From positions 1 to 25,551 of the forward strand of contig DKER01000210.1 of assembly GCA_002452555.1 (NCBI GenBank): a stretch of 25,551 nt of DNA, read 5' to 3'. The position numbers and the translations under genes were made by a program. The notes beneath the pieces were generated by a model. It had not been told where the DNA came from, ran no database searches, and saw nothing but the letters and a program-made list of their open reading frames with translations. Below, one piece after another: positions 1 to 8,681 of this stretch (the stretch's first letter is position 1; every line of letters begins with the position of its first letter). Source of the stretch: Fidelibacterota bacterium UBA6817. GTDB lineage: Bacteria; Fidelibacterota; Fidelibacteria; Fidelibacterales; Fidelibacteraceae.

Positions 1-2407
1 CATCTGCATTCTGTTTATATTTTATCTGAACAGGTACCGGGGATCGGTTCTTTAAATACAACGGGACCGTATCTGTGACCAGTGAATCGGCCAATGTCAG
101 CGTAAAGGGAGCAAAAACCCTATAGTGAACCGGAAAATTGAAGGGGATTTCCCAATCATCTGTCCGGACTGCCCATTCCAGCATAAAATACCCGTAATGA
201 TCCGTCGTGGGAAGAGGTATCCGCGGAACTACCCGAACCGAATATGTCTGATCAGAAAGAGAAACAGCCGGCGTTCTTATCTGCCAGCCGCTGCTTTCAT
301 ACCGGGACCGTATTCGGATAGCGTCTGCAGGTTGAGTAGCATTGATACGAAAATTTATCTGGTACGGGCTATTATTGACTATGTCAGTCATATATGGTTC
401 CATTTCGATGGATATTCCAGCTTTTCTCAGGGATACTGCCTGAAAAAGTGAGCGGATTTTTTCTCGTTGAAAAGAGAAGTTACTCTTCCAGAAGGCGTCA
501 TCTTCCAGATAATTCAAACAGTCATCACGGGTTAGGGCTTCATCAAAAGGAATTTGGGCAGCAATGACATTCCGGCACAGTTCGATTGCATGTTTTTCTG
601 TCTGTTCAATATCATCACTGATCATTAGGGATCTTGCACCTTCCAGGAGAACCATAACATATTCCGCTGAACACCAGGTTAGGGGTGATGCTTCACTGAT
701 TTTTTCGTCATCTTCAGGATAGTGGACGCGCTCAGGAATTAATCCGTATATATTGCTGTTACGCTCAAACCACTCCTTTAACATCATGTAACGGTCCTTC
801 CGGTGTTTTGCAGCATAATACTGTGCCAATGCCCCGGTAGTAAACCCGAACATATCATCACCGTAGCCTTCTCCGCCAAAATATTGGATCCCGTTGCTGG
901 TTTTTCTGCAATAGTTCCACCAATATTCCGTACTGAGCTGAAAACGCAAATGGTCGTCAAAGCCCCAAATCCATCCGAAAGCTGACGATGTATTCCAGTT
1001 AAACTGATTATTTCTCAAATCATTATATGTTTTTTGTTCAGAATCCCACAACAATACAAGCCCTTTATCCATGCGCTCTCCGGCAGCACTCCACCGCCGC
1101 GCGAGTTGTTTATCATTTCTCCACTGAGCAATAAACGATGCCTGCTTTAGGGCTGCAGAAAGACTCATATTCGTTGAGGGAAGATAAGCCGGCCATTCAA
1201 CAATACCGCCTTCTTCCACCAGGCCTTTTTCATCCATATGCAGTTCTACAAATGTCATCAGATCTTTTATCAGGTTATAACTGCCGATCCATGTCCTGTT
1301 TTTTAAAAAATAGTGATAAATAAGTGATGTGTAATATCCATTGCTGTCCCATTCGGGAACATCAAAACGGGCACCTGAACCTCCGTCTGTTGCCCTGCCG
1401 TAGGCATCATACCGGGCATACCATTCTCCGGGGAATTTCATAGGAACCCGGGACCAGAAATCAACAATTTGTTTCACGTCTTCATAATGACCGGTTTCCA
1501 GGAACATTCGGGCAGTCATAAAAGCATCCCGGGGATAAAGCTGGGGCAGACCGTTTGTTACAAATTGTCCCGTAATATCGGCAGGAACAGCGCCATTCAG
1601 ATTCAGTGCTTTAACAGAAACAATATTCGCTCTGAACCGGAGAGAATCCTCCGGATTAATAAAGTGCGGTTCAAAGCCGGATGCAAGCCATTTATCCCAC
1701 CCGGTTTGGGCTGTTTGCCGAAGATTGACAACAGAAAGGGAATCCCACAAATTTTCACTTTCCAATTGATTTTCCGAAATAACGATTAGCACGGTAAAGG
1801 TTTTGGCTTCAGATGGTGACAGACTCATGCGCCTGGAAAACATTCCGTCGGCAATATCATCAGCCGTTCCATCAATAAAACCGGCAGTAAATACATATTC
1901 ATCTACCAGAAACTGGACTTTTTTATTGCCGTAATCAGCAGCGCTGGGCCTTGCAAATTCAAACTTCGGTTCAATATTAAATGAGACTTTATGTCTGGAA
2001 GTGTTGACTGTACGGCCTTCCCACACAATGACCCGTTTATCCGGATCGGGCAGGACAAACAGACGGGTTAGAAAATCAACCGGACCGGCTTTCCAATACG
2101 TCGTTTCTGCGAAATACGGATCACTGGATGATGACTGCCATTTGCTTTCAGGCAAGCCGGACAATTCAAGCCGTATAGAATTTACGAAATTTCGGGTATA
2201 ATCCCGAATATACAGCGTCTGAATTCCTGAAGGCTGCTTTTCATCTCGCGGTTTTCCGGAAGCTGATAAACAAAAGGTCCCGTTCCCAAGGATTTTCGAT
2301 CCGGGATGAGGGCCCAGCTCTTCAATCCCTTCAATTTCACTCAATTCACGCGAACAGCTGCCAAAGAATAAAACCAGAATAAGAAGTATGACTGTAAAAT
2401 ATTTCAT
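1..2407 (-). CDS. GH15-like (glucoamylase-type) outer-membrane lipoprotein, 3' end beyond window
   Basis: The frame is open from an ATG at 2407 to base 1 with no stop, giving 802 codons of an incomplete protein. Residues 1-18 form a lipoprotein signal ending FGSC, with Cys18 as the probable lipidated residue, so export and membrane anchoring are likely. An N-terminal beta-rich region (about 25-230) precedes an (alpha/alpha)6-barrel-like region. There, YPRDAF (Pro-Arg-Asp at 292-294), PEWDSNGYY (Asp354) and IPERVHY (Glu559) followed by SPLTWCSAEYV (Trp578) fall in the order seen in GH15 glucoamylases and glucodextranases. In that family the Glu of a PEQ-like motif just before PLtWshAe is the catalytic base, so Glu559 is the candidate. 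A further beta-sandwich-like tail begins near residue 670. It is the last gene of the glycan cluster, 27 bases after the flippase. The substrate is unknown; an alpha-linked glycan is inferred from the family only. Confidence 0.75.
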   Translation of the reverse strand, partial: MKYFTVILLILVLFFGSCSRELSEIEGIEELGPHPGSKILGNGTFCLSASGKPRDEKQPSGIQTLYIRDYTRNFVNSIRLELSGLPESKWQSSSSDPYFAETTYWKAGPVDFLTRLFVLPDPDKRVIVWEGRTVNTSRHKVSFNIEPKFEFARPSAADYGNKKVQFLVDEYVFTAGFIDGTADDIADGMFSRRMSLSPSEAKTFTVLIVISENQLESENLWDSLSVVNLRQTAQTGWDKWLASGFEPHFINPEDSLRFRANIVSVKALNLNGAVPADITGQFVTNGLPQLYPRDAFMTARMFLETGHYEDVKQIVDFWSRVPMKFPGEWYARYDAYGRATDGGSGARFDVPEWDSNGYYTSLIYHYFLKNRTWIGSYNLIKDLMTFVELHMDEKGLVEEGGIVEWPAYLPSTNMSLSAALKQASFIAQWRNDKQLARRWSAAGERMDKGLVLLWDSEQKTYNDLRNNQFNWNTSSAFGWIWGFDDHLRFQLSTEYWWNYCRKTSNGIQYFGGEGYGDDMFGFTTGALAQYYAAKHRKDRYMMLKEWFERNSNIYGLIPERVHYPEDDEKISEASPLTWCSAEYVMVLLEGARSLMISDDIEQTEKHAIELCRNVIAAQIPFDEALTRDDCLNYLEDDAFWKSNFSFQREKIRSLFQAVSLRKAGISIEMEPYMTDIVNNSPYQINFRINATQPADAIRIRSRYESSGWQIRTPAVSLSDQTYSVRVVPRIPLPTTDHYGYFMLEWAVRTDDWEIPFNFPVHYRVFAPFTLTLADSLVTDTVPLYLKNRSPVPVQIKYKQNAD

Positions 2408-2434
2408 GAATGGAATCCAATCCTAATTTTCAAA

Positions 2435-3904
2435 TCATTTGCGGGACTGTTTTTTCGTTTTAAGCTGTCTGAAAAGTTCGTTTAATGACCCTGTTAAAAC
2501 CTGCCTTATCTCTGCTTTAAATCCCATGGCCATTAAACCGATCATAATCAATCCCCCTGCGAGATCAACATAAATATTCTCTGAAAATGTCAAAATTGCT
2601 GCATATATAATAATACCGGTTATTTGTATGCTCAATTTTTTCAATTGATAATTCACGGGGTAATACCGTTGAGAAAAAAATGTTCTTAAGATAAAAAACA
2701 GGACATAAGAAAGTCCGGTTGAAATGGCAGCACCCCGGGCACCCAGGACAGGGACCAGCAGAATATTCCCGCTGATATTCACAACCGAGGCAATCAGGGC
2801 AATAACTAAATGCCAGATCGTTTTCTTCGCAAAAGCGATGCCTTTAACCGTTGTTTCGGAAATGGTGTAGAAAACAGGAATAAACATAAGAAACGGAAGG
2901 ATCATCAACGCTTCCCGGTATTCAGGTCCCAGCAGATACACAATTACATGGCGAAACATCATTGACAACAATCCGACAGACAGCATAAACAAGGCAACCA
3001 AACGGTGAATTTTTGAAAAGAAGGCTTTATCCTCCGGATTTTTCTCATACCGGTCGAATGAAACCGGGACCCAAAATGTTGTAAAAGCTGTTTCAAGAAC
3101 AACAGCAAGTCCAACGATACGAATAGCTCCGGCATAAATTCCCAATTCCTCAAAACCGGCAAATTCTTTTATGGCAATTCTGTCAAAGGACTGAAATAAC
3201 CAATAAACAATATTTGTCATGACAAGGGGGGCGCTGTAACGCAGAATATCCTTTTTGCTGTTAACCGGATCCCCTGAATGCGGATCGACTTTTCCAAACC
3301 AAAATTTTCTTTCCTTGATAATACCTGACACTGCAGCAACAAATAAACCGAAAACAACAGCAAGCATAAGCGGAAGAATATCACTTGTCATAAAAAGTAT
3401 GAGAAAAATGAAAAAGAGGAAGTTTGTGACTTTATTCAACACCTGAACCGTTGAATACCAGCCGCCCTTCTGCTGCATTCTGAGAACCATCAGGGCATAC
3501 TTAAACAGAAAGTTTGATGCTACTGCAATGATGAGAAGAATAATATATAAGGGTCTAATTGCATCAAATATAAACAGTGAGATCCGATCCCTGAAAAAAA
3601 GCATTCCCAGACAAACCGGAATAAAAAACAGCATGACAATTGTAATGGATGATCTGAAAAGTTTGATGCGGTTGGACGGATTCTCTTCATAAAAAAAACG
3701 AATAAAACTCTGATCTGTCCCAAACATAACAGCAAGAGTCATAACATTCATCACTAAAAAAAACATTGAGAAAACACCCAATTCATTCGGGCTCACCAGG
3801 CGGGTAATAACCGGTGTGCTAACCAATCCTACAAGGATTGTCATCCAGGTCCCGACAGAAAACGAAAAAAATGTATTCATGAGCTTCCGGTTATCATGAC
3901 TCAT
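2435..3904 (-). CDS. Wzx-like polysaccharide / lipid-linked oligosaccharide flippase (MOP superfamily)
   Basis: The 489-residue protein is almost entirely hydrophobic, with about 12-14 predicted membrane segments from residue 10 to 465, and ends in a short basic tail. The N-terminus, with a Phe/Ser-rich first helix followed by a PVITRLVSPNELGVFSMF stretch, is typical of the polysaccharide-biosynthesis (Wzx/RfbX, MurJ-related) branch of the MOP exporters, which flip undecaprenyl-linked glycans across the inner membrane. The length fits the family (about 420-520). The start ATG at 3904 is preceded by AGGGGAGAG about 11 bases upstream, a good ribosome-binding site. The gene sits 19 bases after the C5-epimerase-like gene and 27 bases before the GH15-like lipoprotein, so the exported glycan is probably the product of the neighbouring glycosyltransferases. 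Its substrate cannot be read from sequence. Confidence 0.85.
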   Translation of the reverse strand: MSHDNRKLMNTFFSFSVGTWMTILVGLVSTPVITRLVSPNELGVFSMFFLVMNVMTLAVMFGTDQSFIRFFYEENPSNRIKLFRSSITIVMLFFIPVCLGMLFFRDRISLFIFDAIRPLYIILLIIAVASNFLFKYALMVLRMQQKGGWYSTVQVLNKVTNFLFFIFLILFMTSDILPLMLAVVFGLFVAAVSGIIKERKFWFGKVDPHSGDPVNSKKDILRYSAPLVMTNIVYWLFQSFDRIAIKEFAGFEELGIYAGAIRIVGLAVVLETAFTTFWVPVSFDRYEKNPEDKAFFSKIHRLVALFMLSVGLLSMMFRHVIVYLLGPEYREALMILPFLMFIPVFYTISETTVKGIAFAKKTIWHLVIALIASVVNISGNILLVPVLGARGAAISTGLSYVLFFILRTFFSQRYYPVNYQLKKLSIQITGIIIYAAILTFSENIYVDLAGGLIMIGLMAMGFKAEIRQVLTGSLNELFRQLKTKKQSRK

Positions 3905-3923
3905 GTTTGGATTTGCTCTCCCC

Positions 3924-4919
3924 TTATAACCTGTTCATTGTTTTCAGAGCTTTATATTTGACCGCGTACATACGTACAGCGTTTAAAATATTATCCTGTT
4001 TTCTGAACAGATCGCGATATGTTTTGAAGGTTTCTTTGCCGGTCAATACATATAACCAGTGTAGTTGTGTGGCATGTAAACGCTGATATCCTACGGTTGC
4101 AGGATCAATGACAGGATACCAATCTGCCCTGCACAAATTATATTTTGACCAGAAACCCATATTATAATTTGGAAGAATATTCTCCAGAGTTTGTATTCCA
4201 TCATCAAACAATTTACGGGCCAGGACATTTCCGGGGAAAACCCGGATAAAATCATACAGGCCGCAAAGAGAAAATATCATACCATTAAGCACCAGCGTCG
4301 GGACAGATGCGGTATACTCTTCATAAAAGGGACCCCATTCGGTGTAACTTGTTACACCGCCCTGATCCACAGGCACTGTAAAGGGTATCAAGGCTTTTTC
4401 TGCCAGTTGATAATACTCTTTTTTACCGCTTAACTGTCCTGCTCTCAGTAAAATTGAGATCCCCCGGCTTTGTGAAAAAGCCGATTGCCACGGACCGGGG
4501 TTTCTATATGCCGGCAACGATACGTCGGTTAACCACCTGGCGCCTGTTGTTGTATTTAATTCGGCATTCTTGTAAAACCATTCTCCAAATTTTAGAAACC
4601 GTGCTTTATCCTTATCCAACCCGGTTTGAAGAAATGTATGATAGACAGCAAGGCCCATTTGTCCTATTGAGATCGGAAAATAGACGTAATCCTTATCGGT
4701 AACATCAATATAGGTTTTATTCAGGGGAATTCCGTCATCATCAAAACGGCTGATCAGTTTTTGATCTTTTCCGGCTGCAATTCTCCTTTCTTGAAAGTTA
4801 AAATAATAATAGCCTAGTTGTGAAGAATGAAGATCTTTCGACAATTCAAAGGCTTGTCTGGGTCTTTTCAGATCGGTAAAGAATTTTTCTGCCATGAAAA
4901 GGATGTTTTTAATATTCAC
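3924..4919 (-). CDS. D-glucuronyl C5-epimerase C-terminal domain protein
   Basis: The 331-residue soluble protein carries the diagnostic blocks of the D-glucuronyl C5-epimerase C-terminal domain. WQSAFSQSRGISILLRAG (144-161) matches the W-s-a-x-x-Q-G-x-x-i-s-x-L block. FYEEYTASVPTLVLNG (198-213) plus MIFSLCGLYDF corresponds to the eukaryotic WYEEYPTTPSSFVLNG/FMYSLIGLYD block. SKYNL (258-262) and GYQRLHATQLHWLYVLTG (277-294) match the YDLRH and DYHTTHINQLQ blocks. Tyr260, Tyr278 and His282 align with conserved positions, including a tyrosine implicated in catalysis in animal Glce. These enzymes convert glucuronate to iduronate in the polymer. There is no signal peptide or membrane anchor, so a cytoplasmic role on a nascent or lipid-linked glycan is inferred. 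The start is GTG at 4919, overlapping the GT4 stop as GTGA; an ATG at 4895 is an alternative. Activity and substrate are unproven, and the family also has members of unknown function. Confidence 0.82.
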   Translation of the reverse strand: MNIKNILFMAEKFFTDLKRPRQAFELSKDLHSSQLGYYYFNFQERRIAAGKDQKLISRFDDDGIPLNKTYIDVTDKDYVYFPISIGQMGLAVYHTFLQTGLDKDKARFLKFGEWFYKNAELNTTTGARWLTDVSLPAYRNPGPWQSAFSQSRGISILLRAGQLSGKKEYYQLAEKALIPFTVPVDQGGVTSYTEWGPFYEEYTASVPTLVLNGMIFSLCGLYDFIRVFPGNVLARKLFDDGIQTLENILPNYNMGFWSKYNLCRADWYPVIDPATVGYQRLHATQLHWLYVLTGKETFKTYRDLFRKQDNILNAVRMYAVKYKALKTMNRL

Positions 4920-6208
4920 GCCAATTCGTCCAGATATTCAGCTAATGTTTGTGTCATCATCTCACGACTGTATTTGTAAACTGTATCAGGTAAAACCGTA
5001 TGTTTTTGTTCCTTTTTTTCGAGGAACTTTGAATAATACAATTCCAGGACAGGTCCGGGATCTTTCCGGTAATCTATCATCTGACCTGTTTTTGTTTCAT
5101 TCAAAATGGCTGCCGCATCGCCATTTTCCGGGCCAAGTCCCAGAACAGGATTTCCTGAAGCAATATATTCAAAGAGTTTCCCCGTGATAATCCCTTCATT
5201 TTTCGGCGTGTCGGGTATGAGCAGTAAAAGAAGATCGGCATTTATCATTTCCTGAATGACATCCCTGTGTTCCAGATAACCTAAAAATGTGCAATAGTCC
5301 TTTAATGCCATGGTATCCAGAATATTCTGAATGTCAGGATGAATACTCCCGGCGATTCGAAAACTGATATTATCTTTTCCATCCGCAATCATAGACTGCA
5401 AGGCATGAAGAAATGGCTCCGGGTTTTGTGATTTTCTCATGTTGCCGGCATAAAAAACAGTAAAACGGGTATGGCTGCTTGAAGAAATCGTTTCAAATTT
5501 CTGATGATCAAAGCCGTTAAAAATAACAATTGATTTTAATTGAGGGAATTTTGCTGTCAACAATTTTATGACTGACGGACTCACAGATACGGCGGCATCC
5601 ACAGCTTTCAAGACTCTTCTTTCAAATAATTGATCCAGAAACCGGGCCGGATATAAGCGGCCTTTTTCCTGATAGTGAAAAAAATCAGTCCATGGATCCC
5701 TGAAATCGGCAACCCATGTAATTCCTGTTTTTCGCGCTATTTTTTGAACAGCCAGTTGTAATGAGTGGGGAGGCGACGAACTGAGTATTATGTGAGGTTT
5801 TTCATCACGAATAATTTCCAATCCCTTTTTCACAAGGGACTGAATCCAACCAATCCGTGCATCGGGAATAAAAAAATTCAAACGTATAAAGCGGGCCAAA
5901 CGTTCGGTGATGGAGGGGTTCTTTTGCGATCCCAGAATGTGGGAAGGAATTTTTTCACCCTTGTTTTTCCCGGTCAGGCGACGATACAGATTAAACGGTT
6001 CCCGCGCCGGGACTTTATAAACATTGATATTATTGGGGATTTGTTCAATCAGAGAGGGATCTTCACTGGAATAGTCACCATTTTCAACGGTAAGAATCAC
6101 CGGTTCCCAACCGTATTGAGGGAGATAACGGGTAAAACTTAAAACCCGCTGCACGCCGGGACCGCCGGCCGGGGGCCAGTAATACGTGACAATAAGAACT
6201 TTATGCAT
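4916..6208 (-). CDS. Glycosyltransferase family 4 (GT-B fold)
   Basis: The N-terminus MHKVLIVTYYWPPAGGPGVQR is the classic donor/acceptor loop of GT4 enzymes of exopolysaccharide and O-antigen pathways. ADFRDPW (about 167-173) and FYAGNMRKSQNPEPF mark the interdomain region. KLFEYIASGNPVLGL (344-358) is the GT4 C-terminal E-x7-E-like nucleotide-sugar-binding block. I chose the ATG at 6208, giving 430 residues. It overlaps the YfhO stop in ATGCATAA (8 bases) and places the first beta strand at the very N-terminus. A GTG at 6259 would add 17 residues of non-conserved, charged sequence lying within the upstream gene. No membrane segments are evident, so it probably acts at the cytoplasmic face on an undecaprenyl-linked acceptor. 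The transferred sugar is not predictable. Confidence 0.88.
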   Translation of the reverse strand: MHKVLIVTYYWPPAGGPGVQRVLSFTRYLPQYGWEPVILTVENGDYSSEDPSLIEQIPNNINVYKVPAREPFNLYRRLTGKNKGEKIPSHILGSQKNPSITERLARFIRLNFFIPDARIGWIQSLVKKGLEIIRDEKPHIILSSSPPHSLQLAVQKIARKTGITWVADFRDPWTDFFHYQEKGRLYPARFLDQLFERRVLKAVDAAVSVSPSVIKLLTAKFPQLKSIVIFNGFDHQKFETISSSSHTRFTVFYAGNMRKSQNPEPFLHALQSMIADGKDNISFRIAGSIHPDIQNILDTMALKDYCTFLGYLEHRDVIQEMINADLLLLLIPDTPKNEGIITGKLFEYIASGNPVLGLGPENGDAAAILNETKTGQMIDYRKDPGPVLELYYSKFLEKKEQKHTVLPDTVYKYSREMMTQTLAEYLDELA

Positions 6209-8663
6209 GGATTTCTGTATCTGCCTTTGATTTTTTCCATTCGAGCCATAAACCGGCACCGATTAAAATCCAGACAATCACACATCCAACCCAACTGAGA
6301 AATACACCCCAATGGTACGATTTTGGAGAAAATTGCATTATGAGTTCACCCGTTCCTGCCGGTATTTCTACACCCCGCAACAGATAATTAACCTGATAGA
6401 CGGGAAGTTTCTCATTGTTAAATAAAACCGTCCAGCCGTCCGGGTAATACATTTCAGAAATAACGGCAAACTGATTCTCGTCAATCTCAACATCAAAAAT
6501 AAGCGTATTGGGATTCTTTTCTTTCAGCCGGATCACCCCTTCCCCGGTATAGTTTCCTTCTTTCCCCATAATGAGTGCCGTGACGGCAGGATCAAAATCA
6601 GGAGAGTTCATAATCGGGACGGATTCTTCCCACCGGCTGACATTTTTAAATTCACGAATAAACCAGGCTTTGGGCAGAGCATTTTTATTTTCAAACAAAA
6701 CGTCTCCCCGGCTTCTGTCCGTTACCCGCGCTTCGAGAAAGGGGGCATCAATCATACCCGGCGCAATGATATATCGTCCATTCAACATATTGACAACAGT
6801 CCAATTCACGCCGGTCTCATCAGATCCGGCAAACAGCAAATGATCCACTGCATCCTGGATAATTTGCAGTTTAATGGCACTGTATCCGTTGATCATCGGG
6901 TACCAGTATGCATAATGATTGTCCTGAAAACCTTTGCCCAATACCAGTCCCCGATACTCGTCGGGCTGTGCTTTTAGAAACCGTGTGATTTCTGTTTCGG
7001 CAAATTGTCTTCTTTCCATGACCTTTTCATTTCCCAGCGGGATCTGATCGTGGGCAGTTTTCGTGATGATCCCCAACTCAAGCCCGATCATAGCAAGAAT
7101 GACAAGAAGAGCAGGAAGTTTGGCAAGTTTCCGGAAATGATAAGCCGCTATAGCACCGCCTGCAATGACGGTTACCCAAAACGCACGCAACAGATCCTTT
7201 GTAAGAAATTCTTTTCGAATACCTCTTAAAATTTCCGCTGTTCCGGCCGGATACCGTGCTCCTTCACCGGCTGCCATATATGAATATTGATTCCTGAAAA
7301 GAAGGAGAAGAAGAATGAAAACAAGTCCGCCTCCGAATATTGCCAGCTCGGTGTAATCATCCTTTTTATGATTACTATTCTCAAAAATTGCTTTAAAACC
7401 GTACCCTGCCAGCATGAGAAGGGTAAAAAATGTCATATTCACAATCATTACAGGCACCCTGAACTTGGAAAAATAGGGTATGGTGTAATAAAACACCTTG
7501 TAAAACGAGATAAAATGATGTCCGAAACCCAAAAGTACCGTAAACACAGTAAAAAGTGCCAATGATTTGACTTGTCCCAATTTATAAAAACGAATCACTC
7601 CGATCAGGGCAAAAAGAAAAAGCAGAAATCCCATGGAATCATAGCTTTGAGTAAAGGGCATATCACCCCAATAACCGGGAATTGTCCTTCCTTTCAACTG
7701 AGGATATTGTTCTCCCTGATACGTTTCTGAGGACATGCCTCCAAAGAAACGGGGAAAAAAGAAATTCAGGATTTCTTTGGGAGAAAGGGACCATCGGGTG
7801 GCATAATCAAGACCTACACCGCGGGCTTTGGAAGCGCTTTCCTGTTCTGTTCCCAATTGCAAGGGATTCCCGCCCCGGGTGGAATGCTGCGTGTATTCAT
7901 TCAAACTCAAAAACGGCTGAGCGGAAACAATAACAGTTAAAACAACGGCAACTGAAATTTTCAAGGTCAGATTACCGAATTCCCGGAAATTTTTATGAAT
8001 CAGTAATTTTATTACGGGAACGAGATAAAGAAAAAGCAGGATTAAAATACCGTAAAAAACAACCTGAACATGCTGTGTTCGAACCATCCAGGAAAACATC
8101 AGCGAGAATAATCCCACCGTATACCATTTCTTTTTTTCAAACAGGAATTGAAAACTCAGGATCAGCCAGGGCATTACCATAAAGGCTCTGAGTTTACTAT
8201 AGTGACCTACAGAAATCAGAGCCTGCCAATGGGGCAGAAGTACAAAGCCAACGGCAACAATGACAGCAGCGTACCAGGGGATTTTTCGGGAATAAAGAAG
8301 GGCATACATACCAAATCCGCCAAGGAGGAAATACCAGAAATAGAGGTAGGATATACTGCCTAAAAATGACAGCAGGACATCCGGGTGAAAAATTTTGGGT
8401 GATATCCGATGATATGTAGGCATTCCGCTGAATGTATTGGGATTCCACAGGGCTTTCTCTCCGGATTCGTTTTCCCATTGACGGTACAGGTGCGTGCTGG
8501 CCATTGACGCAACGGAATCCACGCCTAAAGGTCTGACATTTTCCAGGATATAACCGGCAAACATAATCACAAGCGGAACCAGAAGAATGATAAAGGCTGC
8601 CAAAGCACTTTTTTTACAATTCAGTTTTTCCCAGGTTTGTGTCTTCATTTCTTCAGCGGACAT
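6201..8663 (-). CDS. YfhO-family polytopic membrane protein (probable GT-C type glycosyltransferase)
   Basis: The 820-residue protein has a first membrane helix at about 20-40 and an extracytoplasmic loop with acidic residues (ENVRPLGVDS, Glu41/Asp49). Many more helices follow to about residue 540, then a large soluble domain (about 545-785) and one last helix near the C-terminus (about 790-810). This layout, and blocks such as LWNPNTFSGMPTY, RGGNPLQLG and FKNVSRWEES, fit the YfhO family (PF09586). In Bacillus, YfhO works with the polyprenyl-phosphate glycosyltransferase CsbB to glycosylate lipoteichoic acid on the outer face of the membrane. Here a CsbB/GtrB-like enzyme is encoded two genes upstream, so an analogous use of polyprenyl-phosphate sugar is inferred. 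The start ATG at 8663 has GGGGGAA about 2 bases upstream; an in-frame ATG at 8648 is less likely. Confidence 0.82.
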   Translation of the reverse strand: MSAEEMKTQTWEKLNCKKSALAAFIILLVPLVIMFAGYILENVRPLGVDSVASMASTHLYRQWENESGEKALWNPNTFSGMPTYHRISPKIFHPDVLLSFLGSISYLYFWYFLLGGFGMYALLYSRKIPWYAAVIVAVGFVLLPHWQALISVGHYSKLRAFMVMPWLILSFQFLFEKKKWYTVGLFSLMFSWMVRTQHVQVVFYGILILLFLYLVPVIKLLIHKNFREFGNLTLKISVAVVLTVIVSAQPFLSLNEYTQHSTRGGNPLQLGTEQESASKARGVGLDYATRWSLSPKEILNFFFPRFFGGMSSETYQGEQYPQLKGRTIPGYWGDMPFTQSYDSMGFLLFLFALIGVIRFYKLGQVKSLALFTVFTVLLGFGHHFISFYKVFYYTIPYFSKFRVPVMIVNMTFFTLLMLAGYGFKAIFENSNHKKDDYTELAIFGGGLVFILLLLLFRNQYSYMAAGEGARYPAGTAEILRGIRKEFLTKDLLRAFWVTVIAGGAIAAYHFRKLAKLPALLVILAMIGLELGIITKTAHDQIPLGNEKVMERRQFAETEITRFLKAQPDEYRGLVLGKGFQDNHYAYWYPMINGYSAIKLQIIQDAVDHLLFAGSDETGVNWTVVNMLNGRYIIAPGMIDAPFLEARVTDRSRGDVLFENKNALPKAWFIREFKNVSRWEESVPIMNSPDFDPAVTALIMGKEGNYTGEGVIRLKEKNPNTLIFDVEIDENQFAVISEMYYPDGWTVLFNNEKLPVYQVNYLLRGVEIPAGTGELIMQFSPKSYHWGVFLSWVGCVIVWILIGAGLWLEWKKSKADTEIHA

Positions 8664-8681
8664 ATTTCCCCCGTATGTATA

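Noticed and set aside
125..2201. A series of short plus-strand open frames of 60-108 codons
   Set aside because: All lie antisense to the continuous minus-strand GH15-like frame, which has clear motifs, a lipoprotein signal and matching codon use. None has a recognisable domain or ribosome-binding site.
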